Of a stretch of DNA of 64,000 nt, positions 8,175 to 15,841 are shown one piece after another. Location: NCBI RefSeq assembly GCF_015040615.1, contig NZ_CP060402.1, positions 3,348,001 to 3,412,000 on the forward strand, in the 5' to 3' direction. Position numbers and translations under genes: made by a program. Source of the stretch: Microbacterium sp. YJN-G. GTDB taxonomy: Bacteria > Actinomycetota > Actinomycetes > Actinomycetales > Microbacteriaceae. How positions within the stretch are numbered: position 1 is the stretch's first letter; every line of letters begins with the position of its first letter. Below the pieces are notes generated by a model. The model was not told where the DNA came from, did not search any database, and saw nothing but the letters and a program-made list of their open reading frames with translations.

Positions 8175-8669
8175 TCAGGCGTTCGGAGTCGACAGCGGGT
8201 CGTCGGCGACCCAGAGCTCGTCGTCGGCGCGCAGCGCCTGCCAGGCTGCGGCGACCACGCCGATCGCCGCGGCGGCGCCGAGAATGATCGCGACGACCGA
8301 TCCCAGGCCCAGGCTCTTCTTCTTCGGCGCGGGAGCCGCGCGGTGCAGCAGATCGCCGCGCTTCGCGTTGGCGACATCCCACGCCGACAGGGCGGTGCCG
8401 ACGACACCGCCGACGATGGGCACGACCTTGTCGTCGACGACGTGCTTGCCGATCTTCAGTCCGCGGTCGACCGTCGGAGCGACGCGCCTGCTGTAGGCGT
8501 CCTGCACGGTCGGGACCACCTGCTCGCGGTTGAAGTTGCCGAGCTGGCGGCCGGCCTCACGGGCGATGTCCGCGGCGTGGCCGACGATCACCTGCTGCGC
8601 CTCCCAGAGCTGGCCGGCGTCTTCCTGAAGCTTGCGCAGTTCCTTCTTGCGCTTGCGGCTGAGGTTCAC
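8175..8669 (-). CDS. Hypothetical protein with a C-terminal membrane segment
   Basis: Unrecognised protein of 164 residues. The N-terminus is strongly basic and helical (RKRKKELRKLQ), the middle is amphipathic (repeated VVPTV/VAPTV/VVPIV), and residues about 120-142 form one membrane-spanning helix (LGLGSVVAIILGAAAAIGVVAAAW) followed by a short acidic tail. This suggests a tail-anchored membrane protein. Start is GTG at 8669 with GGGAG six bases upstream. It is likely co-transcribed with the downstream tRNA deacylase gene. Confidence 0.7.
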   Translation of the reverse strand: MNLSRKRKKELRKLQEDAGQLWEAQQVIVGHAADIAREAGRQLGNFNREQVVPTVQDAYSRRVAPTVDRGLKIGKHVVDDKVVPIVGGVVGTALSAWDVANAKRGDLLHRAAPAPKKKSLGLGSVVAIILGAAAAIGVVAAAWQALRADDELWVADDPLSTPNA

Positions 8670-8806
8670 GTTGCTCTCCCGTCGGTCGGAGTCCGTTCGA
8701 GTTCATCTTGCCAGACGAGGCTGGATGGCAGCAGTGATCTGGCATCCGCTTTCGTTGTGTGCGAACATACGCGACCCGCCCAGGAGTGCTCTGCGAGAAT
8801 ATGACC

Positions 8807-9364
8807 ATGCCTCAGCCTTCTCACGTCGCAACCCTGCACACCAACCACGGTGACATCGTCATCAACCTGTTCGGCGACCACGCCCCGAACACCGTCGCCA
8901 ACTTCGTCGGCCTCGCCGACGGGTCCAAGGCGTGGACCGATCCCGCCACCGGCAAGCCCGGTGAGGGCGCCCTGTACAAGGACGTCATCTTCCATCGCAT
9001 CATCCCGAACTTCATGATCCAGGGCGGCGACCCGCTCGGTCAGGGCGTCGGCGGCCCCGGCTACAACTTCAACGACGAGATCAACGTGGAGCTGAACTTC
9101 AACGAGCCCTACATCCTCGCCATGGCGAACGCCGGCCTGCGCCGCAACGCCATCACCGGCCAGGTCGAGGGCACCAACGGCTCGCAGTTCTTCATCACCA
9201 CCGACCCGACCCCGTGGCTGCAGGGCAAGCACACGATCTTCGGCGAGGTCGCCGACGACGCTTCGAAGAAGGTCGTCGACGCCATCTCGGCAGTGCCGAC
9301 CGCCGCAGGCGACCGCCCGATCGAGCCGGTCGTGCTGCAGTCGGTCGACATCGTCGCGGCCTGA
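8807..9364 (+). CDS. ppiA: Cyclophilin-type peptidyl-prolyl cis-trans isomerase
   Basis: This 185-residue protein is a cytoplasmic single-domain cyclophilin that speeds proline isomerisation in proteins. Active-site motifs are present: FHRIIPNFMIQGGD with the catalytic Arg, NGSQFFIT and the PWLQGKHTIFGEV loop. No signal peptide. I favour the ATG at 8807 because GAGAAT (8795-8800) lies six bases upstream, giving a leaderless transcript; an in-frame ATG at 8801 would overlap that layout. As in mycobacteria (Rv0009), it opens the block leading to crgA and pknB. Confidence 0.93.
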   Translation: MPQPSHVATLHTNHGDIVINLFGDHAPNTVANFVGLADGSKAWTDPATGKPGEGALYKDVIFHRIIPNFMIQGGDPLGQGVGGPGYNFNDEINVELNFNEPYILAMANAGLRRNAITGQVEGTNGSQFFITTDPTPWLQGKHTIFGEVADDASKKVVDAISAVPTAAGDRPIEPVVLQSVDIVAA

Positions 9365-9427
9365 GTCGCGTCACCCGCACCTGACCCGCGCTCGACAGAG
9401 CCAGCGAGAGAGCACGAGCCGATCCGG

Positions 9428-10315
9428 ATGACGACGCCAGAGTTCGAGAGCAATCGCGAAAACTTCTGCTACCGGCATCCGGATCGGCAGAGCTTCGTGC
9501 TCTGCCAGCGCTGCATGCGCACCATCTGCCACGAGTGCCAGACCCAGGGTCCGGTCGGCGTGGTCTGTCCCGAGTGCATGAAGGCGCAGCGCAACGCCGA
9601 GACTCCCGCGCAGCGCCGTGCCCGACAGCGCTGGCGCGGCGGGGCGGTCACGATGGCCGGCCGCAGCGGCCGCCCGATCGTCACCTACGTGCTGCTCGCG
9701 GTCACCTCGCTCATCGGCCTGCTGCAGCTGCTGCCCGGCGTCGGCCGGATCATCACCGGCGAGCTGGCGTTCGCCGCCGCGTTCCTCTATCCCGACCTCT
9801 CCGGTGCGCCCTTCGAGCCGTGGCGGATGCTCACCGCCGTCTTCGCGCACGGCGGATTCGTGCACCTCGCGCTCAACATGCTCGCCCTGTGGATGCTCGG
9901 GCAGATCCTCGAGCCCATGCTCGGCCGCGGCCGGTACATCGCGCTGTATCTGATCAGCGGCTTCGGCGGCTCGGTCGCCGTGGCGGTCATCGCGCCAGGA
10001 ACCTCGACCGTCGGCGCCTCCGGCGCGATCTTCGGTCTCATGGCGGCGCTGCTCATCATCGGCCGCCACATCGGGGCCAACGTCACCGGCATCCTCGTGA
10101 TCCTCGCGATCAACTTCGCCTTCGGCTTCTTCGTCAGCGGCATCGCCTGGGAGGCCCACCTCGGCGGCGCGATCGTCGGCGCACTGATCGCGCTGATCTA
10201 CACGCGAACCCGGCGCCGCGAGCAGCGCATCTGGCAGATCGTCCTGGTCGCCGCACTCACAGTCGTACTCATCGTCACGGTCGCGGTCGTGCCTCCGGCG
10301 CTCCTTCTGTCCTGA
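9428..10315 (+). CDS. Rhomboid family intramembrane serine protease with N-terminal zinc-binding domain
   Basis: This 295-residue protein begins with a B-box-like cysteine/histidine cluster (residues about 14-50: CYRHPDR, CQRCMRTICHEC, CPECMKAQR), likely binding zinc. Six or more membrane helices follow. The rhomboid catalytic pair is present: Ser198 in GASGAIFG and His244 in EAHLGG, and HLALNM supplies the usual His/Asn of helix 2. Rhomboids cleave membrane proteins within or near the bilayer; the substrate here is unknown. It sits between ppiA and crgA, converging with crgA. Confidence 0.92.
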   Translation: MTTPEFESNRENFCYRHPDRQSFVLCQRCMRTICHECQTQGPVGVVCPECMKAQRNAETPAQRRARQRWRGGAVTMAGRSGRPIVTYVLLAVTSLIGLLQLLPGVGRIITGELAFAAAFLYPDLSGAPFEPWRMLTAVFAHGGFVHLALNMLALWMLGQILEPMLGRGRYIALYLISGFGGSVAVAVIAPGTSTVGASGAIFGLMAALLIIGRHIGANVTGILVILAINFAFGFFVSGIAWEAHLGGAIVGALIALIYTRTRRREQRIWQIVLVAALTVVLIVTVAVVPPALLLS

Positions 10316-10334
10316 TCAGACGTTGTTAACAGGG

Positions 10335-10386
10335 TTATCCTCCCCTGTGAATAACACCGGTGTAATTCTCCCCACCCTGTGGATAA
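10335..10386. promoter_or_regulatory. DnaA-box cluster between the rhomboid gene and crgA
   Basis: Two sites match the DnaA box TTATNCACA on the minus strand: TTATTCACA (10346-10354) and TTATCCACA (10378-10386). A weaker plus-strand site, TTATCCTCC, lies at 10335-10343. They fall in an unusually AT-rich 60-bp stretch within a GC-rich genome. The neighbourhood is oriC-proximal in other actinobacteria, but the dnaA-dnaN origin itself is not in the window, so this may be an accessory DnaA-binding site. Binding is inferred. Confidence 0.5.
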
Positions 10387-10430
10387 CTCTGGGGAGAACT
10401 CCGATGCGGCCCAGTTGCGCCGCGTGAACG

Positions 10431-10466
10431 ACGAAGGGCTCCCCGCGTTCGCGAGGAGCCCTTCGT
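10431..10466. terminator. Bidirectional terminator between rhomboid gene and crgA
   Basis: ACGAAGGGCTCC (10431-10442) and GGAGCCCTTCGT (10455-10466) form a perfect 12-bp stem with a GC-rich loop. It lies between two convergent genes and could end both transcripts. There is no long U tract on either side, as is common in actinobacteria. Confidence 0.75.
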
Positions 10467-10479
10467 CTGTCGGCCGGCG

Positions 10480-10716
10480 TCAGCGCCAGCGTGTGGTCAT
10501 GAGGAAGCCGATGAGGGCGATGCCCAGGCCGATGCCGAGGTTCCAGCCCTCGAGGCCGGGGATCGGGTACACCGACCCGGAGATGTAGTACACCAGGATC
10601 CAAGCGAGCCCGAGCAGCATGAAGCCGACCATGACGGGCTTGAACCAGACGGCGTTGGGGGCCTCGTCGCCCTCCGGGCGGTCGACGGGCTCTTCGGGTA
10701 CGCGAGATCGTGCCAT
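10480..10716 (-). CDS. crgA: Cell division protein CrgA
   Basis: This 78-residue protein has a charged N-terminus and two membrane helices (about residues 25-47, FKPVMVGFMLLGLAWILVYYIS, and 57-75, WNLGIGLGIALIGFLMTTRW), the CrgA topology. CrgA recruits and stabilises divisome components such as FtsI, and interacts with FtsZ and RodA-type proteins in actinobacteria. Its position beside the srtE-trpG-pknB block fits. ATG 10716 has TAGACT seven bases upstream on the minus strand, so the mRNA is probably leaderless. Confidence 0.93.
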   Translation of the reverse strand: MARSRVPEEPVDRPEGDEAPNAVWFKPVMVGFMLLGLAWILVYYISGSVYPIPGLEGWNLGIGLGIALIGFLMTTRWR

Positions 10717-10723
10717 GGGCATC

Positions 10724-10746
10724 AGTCTAGCGATCGCCAATAGACT
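10724..10746. promoter_or_regulatory. Divergent -10 elements for crgA and srtE
   Basis: The same hexamer TAGACT occurs on both strands: minus strand at 10729-10724 for crgA and plus strand at 10741-10746 for srtE. Each ends seven bases before its start codon, giving two leaderless transcripts from a 37-bp divergent region. No clear TTGACA -35 elements are seen, and the two promoters must overlap, so they probably compete or are co-regulated. Confidence 0.6.
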
Positions 10747-10753
10747 TCCACTC

Positions 10754-11545
10754 ATGCATGCTGTCGCGCCGACCCGACGGTCGCGTCGCGTCGGCCGGCG
10801 CCGCACGACGGTCACCGGAGTACTCGGCGAGCTGCTGCTCACCGCCGGAGTGCTGGTGCTGCTGTTCGTCGCCTGGCAGATGTGGATCGGCGACATCATC
10901 ATCGACGCGCAGAAGAACGCCGAGGGCGCGCGGACCATCGAGCAGTGGGCGCAGGCACCCGCGCCGGAGCCGCCGACGTTGGTCGAGAACGAGCAGGGCG
11001 TCACCTGGTACGAGCCGCCCATCCTGCCGCATCCGGACGACGCCGAGCGCTTCGCGATCATGCGCATCCCCCGCTTCGGCGCCGACTACGCCAAGGACAT
11101 CGCGGGCGGCACGTCCCGCGCACGCACCCTCGACCACATCGGCATCGGCGTGTACGACGGCTCCCGGATGCCGGGCGAGGTGGGCAACTTCTCACTCGCC
11201 GGCCACCGCACCACCTGGGGAAAGCCGTTCAACAGGATCGACAAGCTGCGCCTGAACGATGCGATCGTCATAGAGACCCCCGGCGGGTGGTACACCTACC
11301 GGTTCCGCACCCTCGAGTACGTGACCCCGACGCAGGCGGACGTGCTGCTGGACGTGCCGCAGATGCCCGGGCAGCAGATGGGTGAGCGCTTCATCACCCT
11401 CACCGCATGCTCGCCGCTGTACTCCCTCGCCGAGCGCATCGTCGCCTACGGGGTGTTCGAGGGCTTCCAGCCGCGCGCCGAGGGGCCGCCGGCATCCCTC
11501 ACTCCCGTCGAGGTCGCCCCGCCGTCTGCGGAAGGAGCCCGCTGA
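10754..11545 (+). CDS. Class E sortase
   Basis: This 263-residue protein has a basic N-terminus, one membrane helix (about residues 20-45) and an extracellular sortase domain. The catalytic triad is visible: His151 in SLAGHRTTWG, Cys219 in TLTACSP and the Arg of SLAERIVAYG about nine residues later. Class E sortases of high-GC Gram-positives cleave LAXTG-type signals and join surface proteins to peptidoglycan. ATG 10754 is seven bases after TAGACT, so probably leaderless. Its stop overlaps the next gene's start. No sortase substrate gene is in the window. Confidence 0.9.
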   Translation: MHAVAPTRRSRRVGRRRTTVTGVLGELLLTAGVLVLLFVAWQMWIGDIIIDAQKNAEGARTIEQWAQAPAPEPPTLVENEQGVTWYEPPILPHPDDAERFAIMRIPRFGADYAKDIAGGTSRARTLDHIGIGVYDGSRMPGEVGNFSLAGHRTTWGKPFNRIDKLRLNDAIVIETPGGWYTYRFRTLEYVTPTQADVLLDVPQMPGQQMGERFITLTACSPLYSLAERIVAYGVFEGFQPRAEGPPASLTPVEVAPPSAEGAR

Positions 11546-11700
11546 TGTACGCCGCCCTGTGGCGCCTGCTGCCCGGACCCTGGTGGGTGCGGCTGATCAT
11601 CCTGCTCGCGCTGGTCTCCGCCGTCGTCTACGCGCTGTTCTTCCACGTCTTCCCGTGGATCAGCCCGCTCATCGCCCCGGGTGAGGTCGACCTGGGATGA
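11545..11700 (+). CDS. Small single-pass membrane protein
   Basis: A 51-residue protein with one hydrophobic helix (WWVRLIILLALVSAVVYALFFHVF, residues about 13-36, quoted here only to mark the segment ends WWVR and FHVF) and a short acidic tail. It overlaps srtE by one base and pabA/trpG by 4 bp, so it is translated as part of a three-gene unit. Small proteins like this recur between the sortase and trpG genes of related genera; function unknown. Its gene is too coupled to be a chance frame. Confidence 0.7.
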   Translation: MYAALWRLLPGPWWVRLIILLALVSAVVYALFFHVFPWISPLIAPGEVDLG

Positions 11701-12326
11701 GCCGGCGCATCCTGGTGGTCGACAACCACGACAGCTTCGTCCACACGCTGATCTCGTACCTGCGTGAGCTGGGCGCCGAGGTCACGATGGTCGAGGCCGA
11801 CGCGCTCTCCGATCCCGCCGAGCTCGAACGCCGGCTCGACGAGCACGACGGCGTCCTGATCTCCCCCGGGCCCGGCACTCCCGCCGACGCCGGTGCGTCA
11901 CTCGCGGTCGTGCACGTGGCGGCAGGCAGGCGGATGCCGCTGCTGGGCGTGTGCCTCGGCCACCAGGCCATCGGCGAGGCATTCGGCGGCGTCGTCTCAC
12001 GCGCGCCCGAGCTCATGCACGGGATGGTCTCGCAGGTGAGCCACGACGGCTCGGCGCTTTTCGACGGCATCCGCTCGCCGTTCGCCGCCGGGCGCTACCA
12101 CTCGCTCGCGATCGAGGAGGGCACGTTGCCGGCGGCACTGCGCGTCACCGCGCGGGCGGAGCACGGCACGATCATGGCGGTCGCGCACGAGAGCCTGCCC
12201 ATCGTCGGCGTGCAGTTCCACCCCGAGAGCGTGCTCACCGAGAGCGGGCACCGCCTGCTGGACAACTGGCTGCAGAGCGTGCCCTCAGCCGGTCACCCCA
12301 CCGATCACTCGGCAGCGGTGCAGTAG
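11697..12326 (+). CDS. trpG: Glutamine amidotransferase, anthranilate/aminodeoxychorismate synthase component II
   Basis: This 209-residue class I glutamine amidotransferase hydrolyses glutamine and passes ammonia to a chorismate-using partner for tryptophan or folate synthesis. Motifs: DNHDSFVHTL at the N-terminus, SPGPGTPADAG oxyanion region, nucleophile Cys86 in GVCLGHQ, and the His/Glu pair in GVQFHPESVLTE. The partner gene is not in the window, so TrpG and PabA roles cannot be separated; the same gene next to pknB in M. tuberculosis is called trpG. Its 3' end overlaps the convergent pknB gene by 22 bp. Confidence 0.9.
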   Translation: MSRRILVVDNHDSFVHTLISYLRELGAEVTMVEADALSDPAELERRLDEHDGVLISPGPGTPADAGASLAVVHVAAGRRMPLLGVCLGHQAIGEAFGGVVSRAPELMHGMVSQVSHDGSALFDGIRSPFAAGRYHSLAIEEGTLPAALRVTARAEHGTIMAVAHESLPIVGVQFHPESVLTESGHRLLDNWLQSVPSAGHPTDHSAAVQ

Positions 12327-14005
12327 CGCAGCTCGACGGTGGAGAGGATCGGCACCTCGCCCGGCGCCTGCGACATCGAGATCACCGTGTTGGGCGCCTG
12401 ACCCTCACCGCACGGGCCGAGGTCGGATGTCGTCACCGTGAGCGCGAGATCCTCGAGCTCCTTGGTGGCGGCGTCCATCGTGAAGCCCGTCACGTCCTTG
12501 ATGGTCACGACGCCGTTCGCGACCTTGAGATTCACCGTGGTGCCTGGTGGCAGCTCGGTGCCCGCATCCTGGCTGGCCTCCAGCACAGTGCCGGCGGCGG
12601 CACGCGGATCGCTCAGCTGCCGCACCGTGCCGAGCTCGAGCCCGGCATCCGCGATCAGCTGCTTGGCGGCATCCTGCGACAGCCCCTCGACCACGGGCAT
12701 CTTCACGGTGTCCGATCCGCTCGACACGTAGACGATGATCGACTCGCCCTCCGACACCTTCGCGCCGGTGCCCGGCTGCGATCGGATGACGTCGCCCTCG
12801 TCGAAGTCGGCGCTCGTCTCGTTGCGCACGTCGCCGACCAGGCCGGCATCCTCGAGCTCCGCCTCGGCCTTCTCGAGGGTGAGGCCGACGAGGTTCGGCA
12901 CGGTCACCGATGTCGCCGGCACGTCGGGCGGGCGCACCGCCAGGCTCACCACCCAGAACAGCACCGAGATCAGCAGCACCGCCAGCAGTGCGACGCCGGC
13001 CCAGATCCAGGCGACCGGCGGACCCGACTGGGTGCGCGTCATCGTGGTGTCGGTGCTCAGCTGGCGCAGCGACCGCGCGGTCTCCTGCGCCTGGCGCGGG
13101 TTGGCGCCGTACAGCTCGCTGGTGAGGGCGCCGATGTCCTTCTTCGTCGGCGCGTGCCCGGCAGAGGTGCTCTTCAGCGCGGCCCGGAACGATGCGGCAT
13201 CCGGGAAGCGCTGGTATGGATCCTTGGCCAGGGCGCGCAGCACGATGGCATCCAGTGACCGTGGCAGCTCTTCGTTCACCTCGGACGGAGGGACGGGCGT
13301 CTCGCTCACGTGCTGGTACGCCACGGCCACAGGCGAGTCACCGCGGAACGGCTGACGGGCCGTGAGCATCTCGTACAGCACGACGCCGGTCGAGTACAGG
13401 TCGGTGCGAGCATCGACCGGCTCACCCTTGGCCTGCTCGGGCGAGAAGTACGCGGCGGTGCCGATGATCTGGGTCGTCTCGGCGACGGTGGATGACGAGT
13501 CGGACACCGCGCGGGCGATGCCGAAGTCCATCACCTTGACCGTGCCGCGCTCGGTGATCATGACGTTGCCCGGCTTGATGTCGCGGTGCACGACCCCGGC
13601 GCGGTGCGAGTACTCCAGCGCCTCGAGGATGCCGTCGGCGTAGCGCAGTGCGTCCTCGACCGACAGCGGACCCTCGGCGATGATGTCCTTCAGCAGCGTG
13701 CCGCGGACCAGTTCCATGACGATGTAGGGCTCGGCCACGGCATCCGCCGGATCGCCTGTCGAAGGGTCGCCGGCGTCGAAGACCCGCACGATCGACGGAT
13801 GCGCCATGCGCGAGGCGGCCTGCGCCTCGAGGCGGAACCGGGTGCGGAAGGCGGTGTCGCGGGCGAGCTCGGGATCGAGGATCTTGATCGCGACCTCACG
13901 CCCCAGCGTCAGGTCGTAGCCGCGATGCACCCTCGCCATGCCGCCCTGGCCGATGACCTCGTCGACCCGGTAGCGGTCGGCGAGAATGCGCGGCTCTGTC
14001 GACAC
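12305..14005 (-). CDS. pknB: Serine/threonine protein kinase PknB with PASTA domains
   Basis: This 566-residue protein has a cytoplasmic Hanks-type kinase domain (residues about 12-275: GQGGMARVHRG loop, Lys41, HRDIKPGN, DFGIAR), a juxtamembrane linker, one membrane helix (about 332-355) and three extracellular PASTA repeats that bind peptidoglycan fragments. PknB phosphorylates cell-wall and division proteins and responds to wall precursors. Start is GTG 14005 preceded by a GGGGGGAG-type binding site. It lies 81 bp after pknA's stop in a run of genes all on the minus strand. M. tuberculosis PknB has four PASTA repeats; here I count three. Confidence 0.95.
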   Translation of the reverse strand: MSTEPRILADRYRVDEVIGQGGMARVHRGYDLTLGREVAIKILDPELARDTAFRTRFRLEAQAASRMAHPSIVRVFDAGDPSTGDPADAVAEPYIVMELVRGTLLKDIIAEGPLSVEDALRYADGILEALEYSHRAGVVHRDIKPGNVMITERGTVKVMDFGIARAVSDSSSTVAETTQIIGTAAYFSPEQAKGEPVDARTDLYSTGVVLYEMLTARQPFRGDSPVAVAYQHVSETPVPPSEVNEELPRSLDAIVLRALAKDPYQRFPDAASFRAALKSTSAGHAPTKKDIGALTSELYGANPRQAQETARSLRQLSTDTTMTRTQSGPPVAWIWAGVALLAVLLISVLFWVVSLAVRPPDVPATSVTVPNLVGLTLEKAEAELEDAGLVGDVRNETSADFDEGDVIRSQPGTGAKVSEGESIIVYVSSGSDTVKMPVVEGLSQDAAKQLIADAGLELGTVRQLSDPRAAAGTVLEASQDAGTELPPGTTVNLKVANGVVTIKDVTGFTMDAATKELEDLALTVTTSDLGPCGEGQAPNTVISMSQAPGEVPILSTVELRYCTAAE

Positions 14006-14086
14006 GTCCGTCTCCCCCCGACTGATCTCGAATCCTCCTGTCAGATTACCCGGCGATTCCTGATTACTCGGCGGGAGGCAGCCCGA

Positions 14087-15841
14087 TCACTCGACGGGCG
14101 GCGGCGTGATGCCCTCGCCCGGATCGACCGCTGCGGGCTGGATCGAGGCGACATCCTCGGGGGAGCTCGGCGTGGTGCGCTCACCGGCGGGACCACCGGT
14201 GCAGACCACCGTGTAGCTGACGACGAGCGCCTCGGCGGGTGCGCCGGTCACGGTGATCGTCGCGGTGCGCGCATCGTGGCCGAACACCGCGGTGGCAGCG
14301 CCGCTGTCCTTGAACACTCCTCCGCGGACCGTGAAGTTGTAGGCGCTCGCCTGACCCTGACCCGACGCGCAGGTGTAACCGGGCCAGGTCACCTGCACCT
14401 CGCTGTCGGCCTCGACCGTCTGCGGTAGGTCGGGGGCGGACGGCGGTGCGAGCGGCGTCTGCTCGCCGTAGACGAGCAGCTCGATCGTCGAGCCGGGCAT
14501 CTGGTTGCCGCCGTTGGTGACGCGGTAGACCGTGCCCTGCTTGTCCTCGGTGGGGGCCGGATCGCCGGTCACGCAGTTCGCGACCAGGTCCTCGGCCTCG
14601 AGCGCCGCCGTCGCGGCATCGCAGGTCTGGCCGACGAGGTTGAGCGCGTCCACATTCACCGGGGTCGGCGCCTGGGTGGTCGGCGTCTCGGGCTTCGGCG
14701 TCTGGCTGGACGCCGTCGACGAGGTCTTGATCGGCTCGGCGGTGGGCTCCTGGTTCGCGAACAGCGCCCACAGCGTTCCGCCCAGCACGAGCAGCAGCAG
14801 CACGATCAGGGCGATCAGCGGCCACGTCCAGGGGCTGCGCTTCTTCTTCTTCGTCTGCGTCTGGTCAGAAGCGGCGGCCTGCTCGGTCGGCAGCTGCGCG
14901 GTGGTCGGCAGGATGCGGGTCGAGCTGTCGTCGCCCATGCCCGTGAGGATGCGAGTGGCGTCGTCCTCGGCGGCGGCTGCGACGCCGGCGATGGCGGGCA
15001 CCGCGATGGCCGCGGAGTTGAGATCACCGCGGCGCAGCGCCTGCGCCGCGCGCGCGACGGTCGCCGCCGACGACGGACGGTCGGCGGGCTTCTTGGCGAT
15101 CATCGCCATCACGAGGTTCTGCACCGGGATCGGAACGGTCGCCTGCAGGGGCGGCGGTTGCTCGTTGATCTGCGCCATCGCGATCGCGACCTGCGACTCG
15201 CCCGTGAACGGGCGCTTGCCCGCAAGGGATTCGTACGCGACGATGCCCAGCGAGTACACGTCTGTCGACGGCGACGCGGCGTGGCCGGATGCCTGCTCGG
15301 GCGACAGGTACTGCACGGTGCCCATCACCTGACCGGTCGCGGTCAGCGGCACCTGGTCGGCGATGCGGGCGATGCCGAAGTCGGTGATCTTCACCCGGCC
15401 GTCCGGGGTGATCAGCAGGTTGCCCGGCTTGATGTCGCGGTGCACGAGACCGGCGGCGTGCGCCGCCTGCAGAGCGGATGCCGTCTGCGCGACGATGTCG
15501 AGGGTGCGATCCGCGCTGAGGGCGCCATCGCGCTCGAGGATCGTCGAGAGCGCCTCACCGGGCACGAGCTCCATCACGAGGAACGCGGAGCCGTTCTCCT
15601 CGCCGTAGTCGAACACGCTGGCGATGCCCTCGTGGTTGACGAGAGCGGCATGGCGGGCCTCGGCGCGGAAGCGCTCGAGGAAGCCCGGATCGCCCATGTA
15701 CTCGTCTTTGAGGATCTTGATGGCCACGGCACGTCCGATGACGTGATCCGTCGCCTCCCACACCTCGCCCATGCCGCCGATCGCGATCCGCGACTGCAGC
15801 TCGTAGCGACCACCGAACGACACACCCTGCGTCGGCCTCAT
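14087..15841 (-). CDS. pknA: Serine/threonine protein kinase PknA
   Basis: This 584-residue kinase has IAIGGMGEVWEA in place of a standard glycine loop (the first Gly is Ala, as is usual in PknA), Lys42, HRDIKPGNLL and DFGIARIA. A low-complexity region rich in Thr/Pro surrounds one membrane helix near residue 345. The extracellular part holds one PASTA-like unit (LVGQTCDAATAALEAEDL) and a further Ser/Thr-rich domain, which is longer than in mycobacterial PknA. Its ATG overlaps the pbpA stop by 4 bp. PknA and PknB jointly control growth and septation. Confidence 0.92.
   Translation of the reverse strand: MRPTQGVSFGGRYELQSRIAIGGMGEVWEATDHVIGRAVAIKILKDEYMGDPGFLERFRAEARHAALVNHEGIASVFDYGEENGSAFLVMELVPGEALSTILERDGALSADRTLDIVAQTASALQAAHAAGLVHRDIKPGNLLITPDGRVKITDFGIARIADQVPLTATGQVMGTVQYLSPEQASGHAASPSTDVYSLGIVAYESLAGKRPFTGESQVAIAMAQINEQPPPLQATVPIPVQNLVMAMIAKKPADRPSSAATVARAAQALRRGDLNSAAIAVPAIAGVAAAAEDDATRILTGMGDDSSTRILPTTAQLPTEQAAASDQTQTKKKKRSPWTWPLIALIVLLLLVLGGTLWALFANQEPTAEPIKTSSTASSQTPKPETPTTQAPTPVNVDALNLVGQTCDAATAALEAEDLVANCVTGDPAPTEDKQGTVYRVTNGGNQMPGSTIELLVYGEQTPLAPPSAPDLPQTVEADSEVQVTWPGYTCASGQGQASAYNFTVRGGVFKDSGAATAVFGHDARTATITVTGAPAEALVVSYTVVCTGGPAGERTTPSSPEDVASIQPAAVDPGEGITPPPVE

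Noticed and set aside
12305..12326. Overlap of the trpG and pknB 3' ends taken as a sign of a wrong stop or frameshift.
   Set aside because: Both C-termini are plausible (the glutaminase domain is complete and the third PASTA repeat ends normally), so a 22-bp convergent overlap is accepted.
13741..13790. A GCCTGTCGAAGGGTC stretch within pknB, similar to the interspersed repeat core.
   Set aside because: Only about 12 bases match and the encoded loop in the kinase domain varies in length naturally, so chance similarity cannot be excluded.
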